From Rudaea cellulosilytica DSM 22992 (lineage in GTDB: Bacteria > Pseudomonadota > Gammaproteobacteria > Xanthomonadales > Rhodanobacteraceae): DNA of 64,000 nt. How positions within the stretch are numbered: the stretch's first letter is position 1; every line of letters begins with the position of its first letter. The position numbers and the translations under genes are program-made. Below the pieces are notes generated by a model. It was not told the origin of the DNA. It did no database searches and saw nothing but the letters and a program-made list of their open reading frames with translations. Shown piece by piece: positions 39,665 through 49,701 of the stretch. The DNA is taken from contig NZ_KB899241.1 in the NCBI RefSeq assembly GCF_000378125.1, positions 2,021,652 to 2,085,651 on the forward strand. Reading direction: 5' to 3'.

Positions 39665-42148
39665 TCAATCGAAGTTGCGCGTCACCCGCAAACCGATCGT
39701 GCGCGGCTGGATCGGCACCACGTAGTACTGGCCGAACACATTGGCGTACTGGCTGCCGGCCGGCTGTACGCAGACCGAGGTCGCGCACTCGGCGAAGCGA
39801 TTCAGTTCGCCGCGACTGTCGAACGCGTTCTTGATGTAAACGTCGAATGCCCACGCGTTCTTCTTCAGGCCGGCGGACAGATCGAACGAGGCATAGCCGG
39901 GCATGTCGCCGATCAAGCCATTTTCGAGCGTGCGCAGATCGGTGCGGCGACGGCCCTCGACAAAGCCTGCGGCCTGGAAATAGCCTTCACCGCCGAACGC
40001 ATCAAATACATAGCGAGCGCTGAGATTGGCCTTCTGTTTCGCGGTCAGCGGCAATTGCGTGCCCTTCGGCGCCTGCGGGCCATCGACCGGATCGCCGGTC
40101 TGCGGATTGATCGTGCCCGGCGTGCACACGGTGGCGGGCTTGCCGGTTTCGTCGAGGAATCCGCAATAGTCGGCCTCCAGCTTCGACTTGAGCAAGCTGA
40201 TACCCGCGGTCAACGTGAGGTTGTACGTCGCCGCCCAGGTCAGGTTCGACTCGAAGCCGCGGATCTGCGCCTTGTTCGCATTGTGGATTTCGGTGAGGCC
40301 GTTCGCGCCGAGATAGGCGAACTGGAAATCCTTCCAGTCCTCCTGGAACACCGCGCCGTTCCAGCGCAGACGATGGTCGAGCCATTCGGTCTTCCAGCCG
40401 AACTCGTAGTTGGTGAGGAAGTCGGCGACATAGGGCGGCTGACTGCCGCGACGGTTGATGCCGCCGGGGCGGAAGCCCTCCGACCAGGTCGCATAGATCA
40501 TCTTGTCCGCATCGAACTTGTAGGTCAGGTTGCCCTTGCCGACGTGGTCGCTCTGCGTGGTCTTCTTGTCGAGGTTGGTGCACGGCGCACCGTCGAACTT
40601 GTAATCGCTGAAGCAGGCCGCTTCGCCAGTGTGGCTGCTGTAGCCTTCGCTGAAGCCGAAAAATCCACGCAGGCTGTTCTCGGTGTGGAAGAAGCGCGCG
40701 CCGAGCGTGCCGGTGAGATTGTCGGTGATGTCGTAGCTGACTTCGCCGAACACCGCACTGCTGTCGTCGACGCGATGCTGCTTCGTCAGCCACAGCGTGT
40801 TGGGCCAGCCGGTAACCGACGTCGCCGTGGCAAGACCATCGATGATGTAGTCCTGCGAGATGCGGTGCGACTGATGGTCGAGGTAGAGGCCGGCAACAAA
40901 GCGGAAGCGCTGATCCTTTGGCGAATTGATGCGCAATTCGTGGCTGGTCTTGGCGTAGCCGTCGACGCCGTGGATATGCTGGCCCGGATTGATGTAGTTG
41001 CCGTTGTTGTCGGTGATGTACTTGCCATAGCCGGACAACGTGTCGTACCAGAACGAATAGTCGCTGTAGTCCGAGTCGGTCCAGTCGCTGCGGTTGAGGT
41101 GGGCGAACGCATAGACGAGATCGAAGTTGCCGATCTTGCCCTGCACGGTCAGCGCACTCTGCACCCAGCGGTCTTCCTGCCATTCCGCGTAGCCGTGACT
41201 GACCTTGAGGTCGCCGATCTTGGGGTCGAACGCGTAGCTGCCGCCGTTGTGCTGGCTCTGGCCCATGATCGTAGGCGTGATCGACCAGTCGTCGTTGAGA
41301 TCGAGTTTGAGCGCCGCGCGCGCACCGCGCAGCCAGGATTCGTTATAGGCATCGTGCACGCGGCTGGCGTTGTCCGCAGTGATGCCCGAGGTCGGATAGG
41401 TGCGCGCGCCGAGCACGTTGTCGACATAGCCGCCGTCGTGCTCGTCCCAACCGACCACGCGCAACGCGGCCTTCTCCGATAGCGGGATGTTGACGAAGCC
41501 TTCGGTGACATAGCCCAGCGTGCCGTGGGACACCGAGTTGATTTCGGTGCTCACGCTCGCCGCGAACGCGCTCGGGTCGGGTTTGTTCGTGATGATGCGG
41601 ATCGTGCCTGCCTGCGAGCTGGCGCCGTATAGCGTGCCCTGCGGGCCGGCGAGCGCTTCCACGCGCGCGACGTCGTAGATGTGCAGATCGAGCGCGCCCT
41701 GGATCGTCGTGATCGGCTCCTCGTCGAGATAGACGCCGACGCTCGGCGACGGGCCGGAATGGTTGCCGTTGCTGCCGCTGGCGACGCCGCGCATGTAGAT
41801 CTGCGAGAAGCCCGGTGCAGTGCTCTGAATCGACACGCTCGGCAGCATTTTGACGTAGTCGGTCATGCTGTTGACGTTCATCTCGCTGAGTTTGTCAGTC
41901 GAGAGTACGTCGATGCTGAGCGGCACGGCCTGCGCATTTTCGGTGCGCTTCTGCGCGGTCACTGTCACCGATTCGAGCGAGGCGGTCGGCTTCTCCTCGG
42001 ATGGTTGCGTGGGCGGAGCGCTCTGCTCCGCATCGGCGGCGAACGCCGGGGCACAGAAAGCGAGATGTATTGCCGCCGCGAGCGGCAGGCGGATAAATTT
42101 TGAACGGCCTCGAAGGCGCGGCCGGACTCCGGGACAGATGGTTGCCAC
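39665..42148 (-). CDS. TonB-dependent receptor (827 aa)
   Basis: The start chosen is GTG at 42148, 8 bases after a GGGAG ribosome site, giving signal peptide RLPLAAAIHLAFCAPAFAA. A TonB-box-like SVTVTAQKR, then the plug (AVPLSIDVLSTDKLSEMNVN; YDVARVEALAGPQGTLYGAS; AGTIRIITNKP) and a barrel ending RTIGLRVTRNFD. The GPQGTLYGASSQAGTIR motif is typical of the sphingomonad/xanthomonad receptor class. It follows the TPR-sulfotransferase on the same strand, 67 bases downstream of its stop. Substrate unknown. Confidence 0.92.
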   Translation of the reverse strand: MATICPGVRPRLRGRSKFIRLPLAAAIHLAFCAPAFAADAEQSAPPTQPSEEKPTASLESVTVTAQKRTENAQAVPLSIDVLSTDKLSEMNVNSMTDYVKMLPSVSIQSTAPGFSQIYMRGVASGSNGNHSGPSPSVGVYLDEEPITTIQGALDLHIYDVARVEALAGPQGTLYGASSQAGTIRIITNKPDPSAFAASVSTEINSVSHGTLGYVTEGFVNIPLSEKAALRVVGWDEHDGGYVDNVLGARTYPTSGITADNASRVHDAYNESWLRGARAALKLDLNDDWSITPTIMGQSQHNGGSYAFDPKIGDLKVSHGYAEWQEDRWVQSALTVQGKIGNFDLVYAFAHLNRSDWTDSDYSDYSFWYDTLSGYGKYITDNNGNYINPGQHIHGVDGYAKTSHELRINSPKDQRFRFVAGLYLDHQSHRISQDYIIDGLATATSVTGWPNTLWLTKQHRVDDSSAVFGEVSYDITDNLTGTLGARFFHTENSLRGFFGFSEGYSSHTGEAACFSDYKFDGAPCTNLDKKTTQSDHVGKGNLTYKFDADKMIYATWSEGFRPGGINRRGSQPPYVADFLTNYEFGWKTEWLDHRLRWNGAVFQEDWKDFQFAYLGANGLTEIHNANKAQIRGFESNLTWAATYNLTLTAGISLLKSKLEADYCGFLDETGKPATVCTPGTINPQTGDPVDGPQAPKGTQLPLTAKQKANLSARYVFDAFGGEGYFQAAGFVEGRRRTDLRTLENGLIGDMPGYASFDLSAGLKKNAWAFDVYIKNAFDSRGELNRFAECATSVCVQPAGSQYANVFGQYYVVPIQPRTIGLRVTRNFD

Positions 42149-42215
42149 GATGAATTCTCCCAATGAAATGCAACGTTGCGATTGGATGCGGTGCGTCCCC
42201 ACGCAGCCGCGCCGG

Positions 42216-43988
42216 TTACCTACTTCTTGTTTCAGCTTGTTCGAACTCCGTCAACGTGTCGCCAAGTGCCTCCTTCAACGGACCGAGCCAGGGCTCGTAG
42301 TGCTGCCAATGATCGACGCCAGCCTTGTAGATCGGCTGGCGCACCTGTTCGGAACTCGCCGTGCGCACCGGCCGCTCGTTTTCGAAGAAGCGCAGCACGC
42401 CGTCCTCGAACGGCAGGCTGCAGTAGTCGAGGAGCGAGCGCACTTCGCGTTCGGTATCGGCGACCATGTTCTCGTAGATCACGCGATGCACGCGGCCGGG
42501 CAGCACGGAATCGAAATGCCGCATCAGCTCGGCATAGTCCCGGTAGTAGCGGCCGATATCGGCGAGGTCGTAGGCGAAATTCTGCCCGCGGGCGAAATGC
42601 TGGCGGAAGCACGACCAGCCGCAGGCGAGCGGATGTCGGCGCGCGTCGATGATCTTCGCGTTCGGCAGAATCAAGTGAATGAGACCGACGTGGGCGAAAT
42701 TGTTCGGCATCTTGTCGATGAAGAATGGCCGCCCGAGCTTGCGATGCTTGGCCGAGCGTTCGAGATATTCCTCGCCGAGCGCGCGCAGTTCGGCGCCGCT
42801 CATGCGTGCGAGTGCGTCGTGGTATGCGCCCGGCTCGCGGTTCGTGGAAGCGCGGCGCAACGCGCGCGTGATCGAGGTGAGCTCCGGCAATTCCATCGTG
42901 CCTTCGACCTGCGAGTGGCTCGACAGGATTTGCTCGATGAGAGTGGAACCCGCGCGCGGCAGGCCGACGATGAAGATCGGCTCGGGCGAGGGCGATCCCT
43001 GCCCGGCACGCGCGGCAAAAAAATCCGGGGTGTACATCTGCTTCGCGCGCGCGAGCCGAGCCGAAGTGTCATCGGCGCGATACGGCGCGAGCTTGAGGCG
43101 CAGCGCGTTGCCGGCGGCATAGTGGGCAAACGACGTGGCGTAGTCGGCGCGGTCTTCGAGCGCCTTGCCGAGCGCGAAGTCTAGGTGCAACCTGTTTTCG
43201 TCGCCGAGCGAAGTATTCGCGAGCGCTGAGCGCATCGCCGCAATTTCTTCGTCGCCGAAGCGGAACGTCTTGAGATTGGCCAGGCTCCAGTAGGCCTCGC
43301 CGAAGCCGCGATCGAGCCGGGTGCACTCTCGATACGCGGCGATCGCGCGCTCAGTGTGGCCTTCGGTTTTCAGCGCATGGCCGTAACTGAGCCACGCATG
43401 CACCTGCCCTGGATGCTCGCGCAACAATTCGGCATAGATGTCGATTGCGGTGGCGTACTCGCCGATACGGCAGAGCACGGCGGCCTTGAGGTTGCGGTAT
43501 TGCGGATTGGCCGGATCGTCGCGCAGCAGCGCTTCGAGTTCGGCGATGGCCTCGATCGGCCGGTTCGCACGATGCAGGACGATTGCATGATTGTGTCGCG
43601 CCTCGCGGAAGCCGGGTGCGAGTTCGAGGCAGCGCGCGAGCAGGTTCTCCGCGTCCTCGATGCGGTCGACGCGCACGGCGAGCTCGGCGAGCATGCGGAT
43701 CGCAACGACGTCGGTGGGCGCCTCGCGCAATTGCGCACGCAAGCGAGCCTCGGCTTCGGGGATGTGATTGGCGGCGAGCGCCGCCGCGGCTTGCATCAGC
43801 GCCGGATCGTGAACGCTGTGGCTGACGTGTTCGAGATAGGCGTTGGCGGCTGCGGCGCTGTCACCCGCTGCGAGCAGACGGTCGCCGAGCTGACGCCAGA
43901 TCTGCGGTTCGGTCGGCGTGCGTCGTGCCGCTGCACGCAGGGCAACGAGATCGGAACGGATGCTGCTGTCGATACCGCAGTCGAGCAT
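42216..43988 (-). CDS. TPR-repeat sulfotransferase family protein
   Basis: A 590-residue fusion. Residues ~1-270 are six or more TPR units (e.g. EPQIWRQLGDRLLAAGDSAA; NPQYRNLKAAVLCRIGEYAT; GEAYWSLANLK). Residues ~335-560 are a sulfotransferase fold with the PAPS 5'-phosphate loop IFIVGLPRAGSTLIEQILSS and the 3'-phosphate region (NAKIIDARRHPLACGWSCF). It is flanked by TBDR genes on both sides, same strand. In bacteria this TPR-sulfotransferase type commonly sits beside TBDRs but its acceptor is unknown; sulfation of a peptide, glycan or receptor is possible. Confidence 0.88.
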   Translation of the reverse strand: MLDCGIDSSIRSDLVALRAAARRTPTEPQIWRQLGDRLLAAGDSAAAANAYLEHVSHSVHDPALMQAAAALAANHIPEAEARLRAQLREAPTDVVAIRMLAELAVRVDRIEDAENLLARCLELAPGFREARHNHAIVLHRANRPIEAIAELEALLRDDPANPQYRNLKAAVLCRIGEYATAIDIYAELLREHPGQVHAWLSYGHALKTEGHTERAIAAYRECTRLDRGFGEAYWSLANLKTFRFGDEEIAAMRSALANTSLGDENRLHLDFALGKALEDRADYATSFAHYAAGNALRLKLAPYRADDTSARLARAKQMYTPDFFAARAGQGSPSPEPIFIVGLPRAGSTLIEQILSSHSQVEGTMELPELTSITRALRRASTNREPGAYHDALARMSGAELRALGEEYLERSAKHRKLGRPFFIDKMPNNFAHVGLIHLILPNAKIIDARRHPLACGWSCFRQHFARGQNFAYDLADIGRYYRDYAELMRHFDSVLPGRVHRVIYENMVADTEREVRSLLDYCSLPFEDGVLRFFENERPVRTASSEQVRQPIYKAGVDHWQHYEPWLGPLKEALGDTLTEFEQAETRSR

Positions 43989-44017
43989 ACGGCGCCTGGA
44001 CGATGGACATTGCGCAA

Positions 44018-44040
44018 GCTCCGCTCCACCGGAGCGGAGC
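44018..44040. repeat. Perfect hairpin upstream of the sulfotransferase gene
   Basis: 10-bp stem GCTCCGCTCC / GGAGCGGAGC with loop ACC, 30 bases before the sulfotransferase start on the minus strand. It may moderate read-through from the upstream TBDR gene or stabilise the downstream message. Confidence 0.6.
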
Positions 44041-44088
44041 GGCGAGGGTTTCGCCGCTCCGCGAGCGAGTTTGCAACAAGTCCGTCAT

Positions 44089-44114
44089 ATCCGCCACTGC
44101 CGTCTGTGGCGGAT
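44089..44114 (-). terminator. Hairpin after the TBDR gene at 44121
   Basis: 9-bp stem ATCCGCCAC / GTGGCGGAT, 7 bases beyond the TBDR stop. No T-run follows, so it may be a partial terminator or a processing hairpin between the two genes. Confidence 0.5.
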
Positions 44115-44120
44115 GTCGCT

Positions 44121-46505
44121 TTACCAGTGCAACGTCGCCTTGCCGTAGACGAACGCGCCGTTGAAGCCGAACGGCGAGTAGTTCGAGTACGGTAACTGAC
44201 CGCTCTGCGAGTTGGCGTAGATCGTTGCGTCCGGATAGACGTTGGTCACGTTGTCCGCGCCCAGAGTGAAATCCCAGCGGTCGAGATGGTAGGTGCCCGA
44301 GACATTGAGCAGCCACTTCGCGCCGTAGGTCTGGTCGAGCGCCGCGTTGCTTGCGTTGAGCACGGTGACGTCGCCGTAGCGGGTTACGTCGCCGTGCAGG
44401 GTCAGGTTCCAGAAGCTCCAGTCGGCGCCGAACACGTATTTGTCTTTCGGCGAGCCCAGGGTGATGCGGCCGACTTCGTCGCGCGTCACGCGCGCGAGAA
44501 CGAGGCCGTTCTGCTGCAGTATCGCCGGGTTCGGCTGGATATAGAGGACGTCGGTCTTGTTATGGTTGGCCGCAAGGCTGAGGTTGAGCGTGCCGGCCGA
44601 ATCGAGGTCGAGCCTGTAGTTGGCGACCGCGTCGACGCCGCGCGTGCGCGTGTTCACCGCGTTGGTGAAGTAACGGCCGCCCTGCACGCCGGGATAACCG
44701 TTCGCCTGCAGATAGTTGCTGACCGCCGTGCCGGTCAAATTGCCGGAGAGCACGATGCGATGATCGACGGTGATCTGATACGCATCGATCGTCGCCGAGA
44801 ACGCGTCGGTCGGCTGCAGCACGAGTCCTACGCTGTAATTGCGCGACTTCTCGGCTTTGAGCGGTTCGGCGCCGAGCGCGATCGCGGCCGGATCGGAAAC
44901 CGGGAAGGTGCGCACCTGCTGCAACTGGTTGCCGCTGGGTGTCGACACGAGGTTGGTCGCGGTCGAGGAAAAATACTCCTGGGCCAGCGACGGCGCACGG
45001 AAACCATTCGACGCGGTCGCGCGCACGGCGATGGCATCGACGATCTGGTAGCGCGCGGAAAGCTTGCCCGACAGCGCGCTGCCGAAGTCGCTGTAGTCCT
45101 CGTAACGGCCGGCGAGGCCGGCGGAGAGCTTGTCGGTGAAATTCGTCTCGAGATCGAAATACGCCGCGTAGCTGTGCCGGCTGTGCGAGCCGGCGTCGTT
45201 CGGCGTGAAGCCGGGATACACCTGCGCGCCGGTGCCGAAGTACGAGGCCGGGTCGCCCGCGCTGACCGAGTAATTCTCGTGGCGGTATTCGCCGCCAAAG
45301 GCCACGGTCACGGCGTTGGGCAGGAAGCCGAATGTCACGTCCTTGCTCAAGTCCGCGTTCAACGCGCCCTGTTCGCTTTGCAGGATGCCGTCGAAGAAGT
45401 AGGTCGGACTCGTCGGCCCGATGCTGGTGTTGAGGCTGTGCGCGGTGTCGATCGCGATGCGGCTGTAGCCGTAATCGGCGCTGAGGTCGTAGTGCCAGCC
45501 GTCGGCGACCGTGCCACGCAGGCCGGCGACGCCTTGGCGGTCCTGCGCGTGCACCAGTTCCAGCGGCAGATAGCCGTTCGGATAGATCGAAAGGATGTTG
45601 TTGCTCGCACCGGCTGCGCGGAAGAAACCGTTCGAGGTCGAATTCAGATTGCGGGCGCCGCCAAAGGCATAGAGCGTGGCGGCATCGGACAGTTTGTACT
45701 GGCCGTTGAAGGAAAATTCCGGTTGCTCGATCTGCGGGTCGCCATAGCGCTGCGCCACGACGCCGAGCGGCGGCTGACTCGCGCTCGGGGTTCCCAGGTA
45801 GGGGCCCGCGCGATTCGACCAGTCGTTGCTGTTGTATTGCGCGGCGAGGTGGATCCAGCCGCTGTCGCCGAGCTTGAAACCGCCGTCGCCGCCCGCAAGC
45901 AGCTGGGCGCCGTCGCCGGCGCTGTATTCACCGGTCTGCAGCGATGCGCTGCCGTGTTCGCTGCCGCTCTTGAGCACGATATTGACGACGCCGGCGATCG
46001 CATCCGATCCGTACTGCGCGGAGGCGCCGTCGCGCAGCACTTCGACGCGCTCGACCGCACTCAGCGGAATCTGGTTCAGATCGAACGGCGCCGAGCCGCG
46101 GCCCTGGCTGCCGTTGACGTTGACCAGCGCCGAAGTGTGCCAGCGCTTGCCGTTGACGAGGACGAGGGTCTGGTCGGGTGAGAGGCCGCGCAGCTGCACC
46201 GGGCGTACCGCGTCGGTGCCGTCGGTCAGCGACGGATTGGGGAAATTCAGCGATGGCACCGCGCGCGACAGCGCCGCAGTGAGCTGGGCCGCGCCGGTCG
46301 CCTGCAGCGCTTCGGGGGTGATGATGTCGATCGGCGAGAGCGATTCGGCCACCGTGCGGTTCTGTACCTTGGTGCCGGTGACGATGATCGTCTCCATTGC
46401 CTTCGTTTCCTTGGGCGCCTCTGCGAGAGCCTGCTGGGCGGTCGCATTGGTAACGATACCAACAGCAAACACGGCAAGCGCGGCGGGAATAGGGCTTCTG
46501 TTCAT
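44121..46505 (-). CDS. TonB-dependent receptor (794 aa)
   Basis: The ATG at 46505 is preferred, with AGAGAAG 8 bases upstream; 46511 is an in-frame alternative. Signal peptide (IPAALAVFAVGIVTNATAQQ), TonB-box-like METIIVTGTKVQ, plug (VRPVQLRGLSPDQTLVLVNG; VEVLRDGASAQYGSDAIAGV) and a barrel with a long loop region, ending NGAFVYGKATLHW with the terminal aromatic. This belongs to a different TBDR subclass from the neighbour at 39665. It is the first gene of the TBDR / TPR-sulfotransferase / TBDR run and is divergent from fmdB. Confidence 0.92.
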   Translation of the reverse strand: MNRSPIPAALAVFAVGIVTNATAQQALAEAPKETKAMETIIVTGTKVQNRTVAESLSPIDIITPEALQATGAAQLTAALSRAVPSLNFPNPSLTDGTDAVRPVQLRGLSPDQTLVLVNGKRWHTSALVNVNGSQGRGSAPFDLNQIPLSAVERVEVLRDGASAQYGSDAIAGVVNIVLKSGSEHGSASLQTGEYSAGDGAQLLAGGDGGFKLGDSGWIHLAAQYNSNDWSNRAGPYLGTPSASQPPLGVVAQRYGDPQIEQPEFSFNGQYKLSDAATLYAFGGARNLNSTSNGFFRAAGASNNILSIYPNGYLPLELVHAQDRQGVAGLRGTVADGWHYDLSADYGYSRIAIDTAHSLNTSIGPTSPTYFFDGILQSEQGALNADLSKDVTFGFLPNAVTVAFGGEYRHENYSVSAGDPASYFGTGAQVYPGFTPNDAGSHSRHSYAAYFDLETNFTDKLSAGLAGRYEDYSDFGSALSGKLSARYQIVDAIAVRATASNGFRAPSLAQEYFSSTATNLVSTPSGNQLQQVRTFPVSDPAAIALGAEPLKAEKSRNYSVGLVLQPTDAFSATIDAYQITVDHRIVLSGNLTGTAVSNYLQANGYPGVQGGRYFTNAVNTRTRGVDAVANYRLDLDSAGTLNLSLAANHNKTDVLYIQPNPAILQQNGLVLARVTRDEVGRITLGSPKDKYVFGADWSFWNLTLHGDVTRYGDVTVLNASNAALDQTYGAKWLLNVSGTYHLDRWDFTLGADNVTNVYPDATIYANSQSGQLPYSNYSPFGFNGAFVYGKATLHW

Positions 46506-46730
46506 GGGCATTACTTCTCTGGCTAGCGGTATTTCGACGCAAGTATTTGTTACAATTGGGTTAAAGTTAATGTTGCGTTGCGGCAATGTCAAATATCCTT
46601 TGCTTCTAAGCGAAGGTTGTTTGGCAAGTCCGCGGCCTCTTGATAAACGCCCAATCGACCCGATACTTCGCCGCTGCGCGAGTCGAGCCGGCTTGGCAGT
46701 CTCGTCATCATCGAACCTGCGGAAGACCCG

Positions 46731-47057
46731 ATGCCCATCTACGAATTCGAATGTGCTGCCTGCGGCAACCGTTTCGACCGCCTGCAGAAGCTCAGCGACC
46801 CCGATCCGACCGCGTGCCCGCATTGTGGTGCCGAGCGCGTCTCGCGCCGTCTTACCGCACCTGCGTTCCGTCTGAGCGGAAGCGGCTGGTACGAAACCGA
46901 TTTCAAAAAGGACGGCGACAAGAAGCGCAATCTCGCCGGCAAGGATGAAGCGCCTAAATCCGCTGCGGAGCCGGCGACCAAGTCCGACGCGGCAAAGCCC
47001 GCCGCCGCTCCCGCGGCGGCGAAGTCGCCGGCAGCGAAAGGCGACTCGGCGGCGTAG
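46731..47057 (+). CDS. FmdB-family zinc-ribbon protein
   Basis: A 108-residue protein. The N-terminal ~45 residues are an FmdB zinc ribbon with paired CxxC motifs (FECAACGNRFDR and CPHCGAERVSRR). The rest is Lys/Ala/Pro-rich low-complexity sequence. A small FmdB-type gene before aspS is common in proteobacteria; here a DUF3011 gene lies between. It is regarded as a putative regulatory protein in the family; no target is known. Confidence 0.85.
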   Translation: MPIYEFECAACGNRFDRLQKLSDPDPTACPHCGAERVSRRLTAPAFRLSGSGWYETDFKKDGDKKRNLAGKDEAPKSAAEPATKSDAAKPAAAPAAAKSPAAKGDSAA

Positions 47058-47195
47058 TGCTGTATGCAATGAACGTGTGCTGATCGGTTGCCGACCGCAG
47101 ACTAAACACTGTTCGCGACGAGGCATTGCGCACATTGCCGCTCGAGTCGCATGGGGTACACTCGTCCTCACTCAACAAGAGAGAGGGAGAGCGTC

Positions 47196-47747
47196 ATGTT
47201 GATCCGCATTTTCGTTGCAATCCTCGTCGTCGCGGCCGGTTTGCTGCCCGCCGCTTCGTTGCATGCGCAGTACGGAGGCTACGGCCCGGGTCCGGGCGAG
47301 GCCATCGAGTGCAAGAGCAGCGGCTACAACTATCAGCGTTGCCCGGTGCCGTGGCGCGACGCGCAGATCGTGCGCCAGTTGTCCGACACGCAATGTCGTC
47401 GCGGACAGAGCTGGGGTTTTGACCGCCGCGGCGGGTTCATCTGGGTCGATCGCGGCTGCCAGGCGCGCTTTGTCGCCGCCGGTGGTGGTTATCCGGGGCA
47501 GGGGCCGGGTCCGGGTCCGTGGCAGCCCGGTCCAGGCTGGGATCAGCGTTTTTCGGTCCGTTGTGAGAGCAACGACGGGCGCAACAATTTCTGCCAGGTC
47601 GACGTCGGCGCACGCGGGCGCGTGTACCTGGAGCGCCAGGAATCCAGTACTCCGTGCCGGGAAGGCCAGAACTGGGGCTGGAACCGTGGTGGCGTCTGGG
47701 TCGCACAGGGTTGTCGCGGCGTGTTCACGGTCGATCGGCGCTGGTAG
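47196..47747 (+). CDS. DUF3011 family secreted protein
   Basis: A 183-residue exported protein (signal peptide IRIFVAILVVAAGLLPAASL, cut before HAQ). The ATG at 47196 follows GAGAGGGAGAG. Two DUF3011-type repeats are visible: IECKSSGYNYQRCPV with CRRGQSWGF and WVDRGCQA, and VRCESNDGRNNFCQV with CREGQNWGW and WVAQGCRG. They are linked by a Gly/Pro-rich stretch. Each repeat has four Cys that probably pair. The function of the domain is unknown. Confidence 0.88.
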   Translation: MLIRIFVAILVVAAGLLPAASLHAQYGGYGPGPGEAIECKSSGYNYQRCPVPWRDAQIVRQLSDTQCRRGQSWGFDRRGGFIWVDRGCQARFVAAGGGYPGQGPGPGPWQPGPGWDQRFSVRCESNDGRNNFCQVDVGARGRVYLERQESSTPCREGQNWGWNRGGVWVAQGCRGVFTVDRRW

Positions 47748-47763
47748 CGCGACTGCTTCGTCG

Positions 47764-47790
47764 AAAACACCCGCCGCTGGCGGGTGTTTT
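47764..47790. terminator. Strong intrinsic terminator after the DUF3011 gene
   Basis: 12-bp stem AAAACACCCGCC / GGCGGGTGTTTT with loop GCT, 16 bases after the stop. A/T runs at both bases of the stem make it work in both directions. Confidence 0.9.
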
Positions 47791-47893
47791 CGTTTGCAGT
47801 GCAGCAAAAACCCTCGTAGCATGCCGGGCTCGTTTCGCGCGGTGTCTCCGCGAGACTTGAAATTTGGGATTCCTGGTGGAGTAGGTTTTGGGC

Positions 47894-49666
47894 ATGCGCA
47901 CGCATTATTGCGGCCTCGTCGACGAGGCCCTTGTTGGTTCCGAAGTCGCGCTTTGCGGCTGGGCGGACACGCGCCGTGATCACGGCGGAGTGATCTTCAT
48001 CGATCTGCGCGATCACGAAGGCGTCGTCCAAGTTGTCATCGAACCGGAAAACGCGAACGCCTTCGGCGTGGCAGAGAACGTGCGCTACGAATACTGCCTG
48101 CGCATCACCGGCAAGGTACGCGCGCGTCCGGCGGCGCAGGTCAACGATCGCCTGAAAACAGGAAGGATCGAAGTCGTTGCCGACAAGGTCGAGGTGCTCA
48201 ACGCCGCGGCTCCCCTGCCGTTCATGCTCGACGACACACCGGGCGAAGACGCCCGCCTGCGTTACCGCTATCTCGACATCCGCCGCCCCGACATGCAGCG
48301 CAAGCTGCGCATGCGCACCAAGCTCGTCGCCGCGCTGCGCCGCTATCTCGATGCGCGCGGTTTCCAGGACATCGAAACCCCGATCCTGACCAAAGCCACG
48401 CCCGAAGGCGCGCGCGACTACCTCGTGCCTTCGCGTGTGCATCCGACCGAATTCTTCGCCCTGCCGCAGTCGCCGCAGTTGTTCAAGCAGCTGCTGATGA
48501 TGGCCGGCATGGACCGCTACTACCAGATCGCGCGCTGCTTCCGCGACGAAGACCTGCGCGCCGACCGCCAGCCCGAATTCACCCAGCTCGACATGGAGTT
48601 CGCCTTCGTCGAAGAGCGCGACGTGCAGGACACGGTCGAGGCGATGATCTGCGAGGTGTTCAAAGAGGTCGTCGGCGTCGAATTGGCGAAGCCGTTCCCG
48701 CGCATGACCTACGCCGAGGCGATGCGCCTGTATGGCTCGGACAAGCCCGACCTGCGCATTCCGCTGCAGCTCGTCGATATCGCGGAGCAGGTCAAGCATG
48801 TCGATTTCAAAGTGTTCGCGGGCCCGGCCAACGACGCCGGTGGCCGCGTCGTCGCGCTGCGCCTGCCGGACGGTGCCGCACAGCCGCGCAAGTATCTCGA
48901 CGAGCTCGGCGTCTACGTCACGCGCTACGGCGCGAAGGGCCTTGCCTGGATCCGTGTTGACGACATCGCGAAAGGCCGCGACGGCCTGACGTCGCCGATC
49001 ACGAAGTTCCTCGATGACAAGGCGATCGACGGCATCTTCAAGGCCGTCGCTGCGCAGGACGGCGACGTGATCTTCTTCGGCGCCGGCCCGTACAAGACGG
49101 TCAGCGACTATATGGGCGCGCTGCGTCTCAAGGTCGGCAAGGACAACGGCTTCGTCGAGAACGCGTGGAAGCCGCTCTGGGTCACCGATTTCCCGATGTT
49201 CGAGTACGACGCGGAAGCCAAGCGCTACGTCGCCCTGCATCATCCGTTCACTGCGCCGAACATCGACGACATTGCCGATCTCAATGCGAACGCCGCGACG
49301 GCGCTGTCGCGCGGCTACGATATGGTGCTCAACGGCAACGAGATCGGCGGCGGTTCGATCCGTATCCATCGTCCGGAAATGCAGTCGGCCGTGTTCGAAT
49401 TGCTCGGCATCGGCGCCGAGGAAGCGGAAGCCAAGTTCGGATTTCTGCTCGAAGCGCTCAAGTACGGCGCGCCGCCGCACGGCGGCATCGCGTTCGGCAT
49501 CGACCGCATCGCGGCGCTGATGGCTGGTACCGAATCGATCCGCGACGTCATCGCATTCCCGAAAACCGCGAGCGCGCAGGACCTGCTCACCGGCGCACCG
49601 TCGAACGTAGCCGAAGCGCAGCTGCAGGAATTGCATGTACGCACGGTGAAACCTGTAAAGGCTTGA
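47894..49666 (+). CDS. aspS: Aspartyl-tRNA synthetase
   Basis: A 590-residue class II synthetase. An OB-fold anticodon-binding domain comes first ([20 protein letters not shown]), then the catalytic core with motif 2 ([20 protein letters not shown]), the bacterial GAD insertion (~290-420) and motif 3 ([13 protein letters not shown]). The bacterial-type length and insertion are clear. ATG at 47894 is preferred to the TTG two codons upstream. It starts the conserved block that continues with ruvC, ruvA, kup and ruvB. Confidence 0.96.
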   Translation: MRTHYCGLVDEALVGSEVALCGWADTRRDHGGVIFIDLRDHEGVVQVVIEPENANAFGVAENVRYEYCLRITGKVRARPAAQVNDRLKTGRIEVVADKVEVLNAAAPLPFMLDDTPGEDARLRYRYLDIRRPDMQRKLRMRTKLVAALRRYLDARGFQDIETPILTKATPEGARDYLVPSRVHPTEFFALPQSPQLFKQLLMMAGMDRYYQIARCFRDEDLRADRQPEFTQLDMEFAFVEERDVQDTVEAMICEVFKEVVGVELAKPFPRMTYAEAMRLYGSDKPDLRIPLQLVDIAEQVKHVDFKVFAGPANDAGGRVVALRLPDGAAQPRKYLDELGVYVTRYGAKGLAWIRVDDIAKGRDGLTSPITKFLDDKAIDGIFKAVAAQDGDVIFFGAGPYKTVSDYMGALRLKVGKDNGFVENAWKPLWVTDFPMFEYDAEAKRYVALHHPFTAPNIDDIADLNANAATALSRGYDMVLNGNEIGGGSIRIHRPEMQSAVFELLGIGAEEAEAKFGFLLEALKYGAPPHGGIAFGIDRIAALMAGTESIRDVIAFPKTASAQDLLTGAPSNVAEAQLQELHVRTVKPVKA

Positions 49667-49701
49667 ACAACGGAAACGTGGAGCAGCGGGGCAGGGGCCG
49701 T

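Noticed and set aside
47888-47893. TTG at 47888 as the aspS start
   Set aside because: The ATG two codons later gives the usual AspRS N-terminus.
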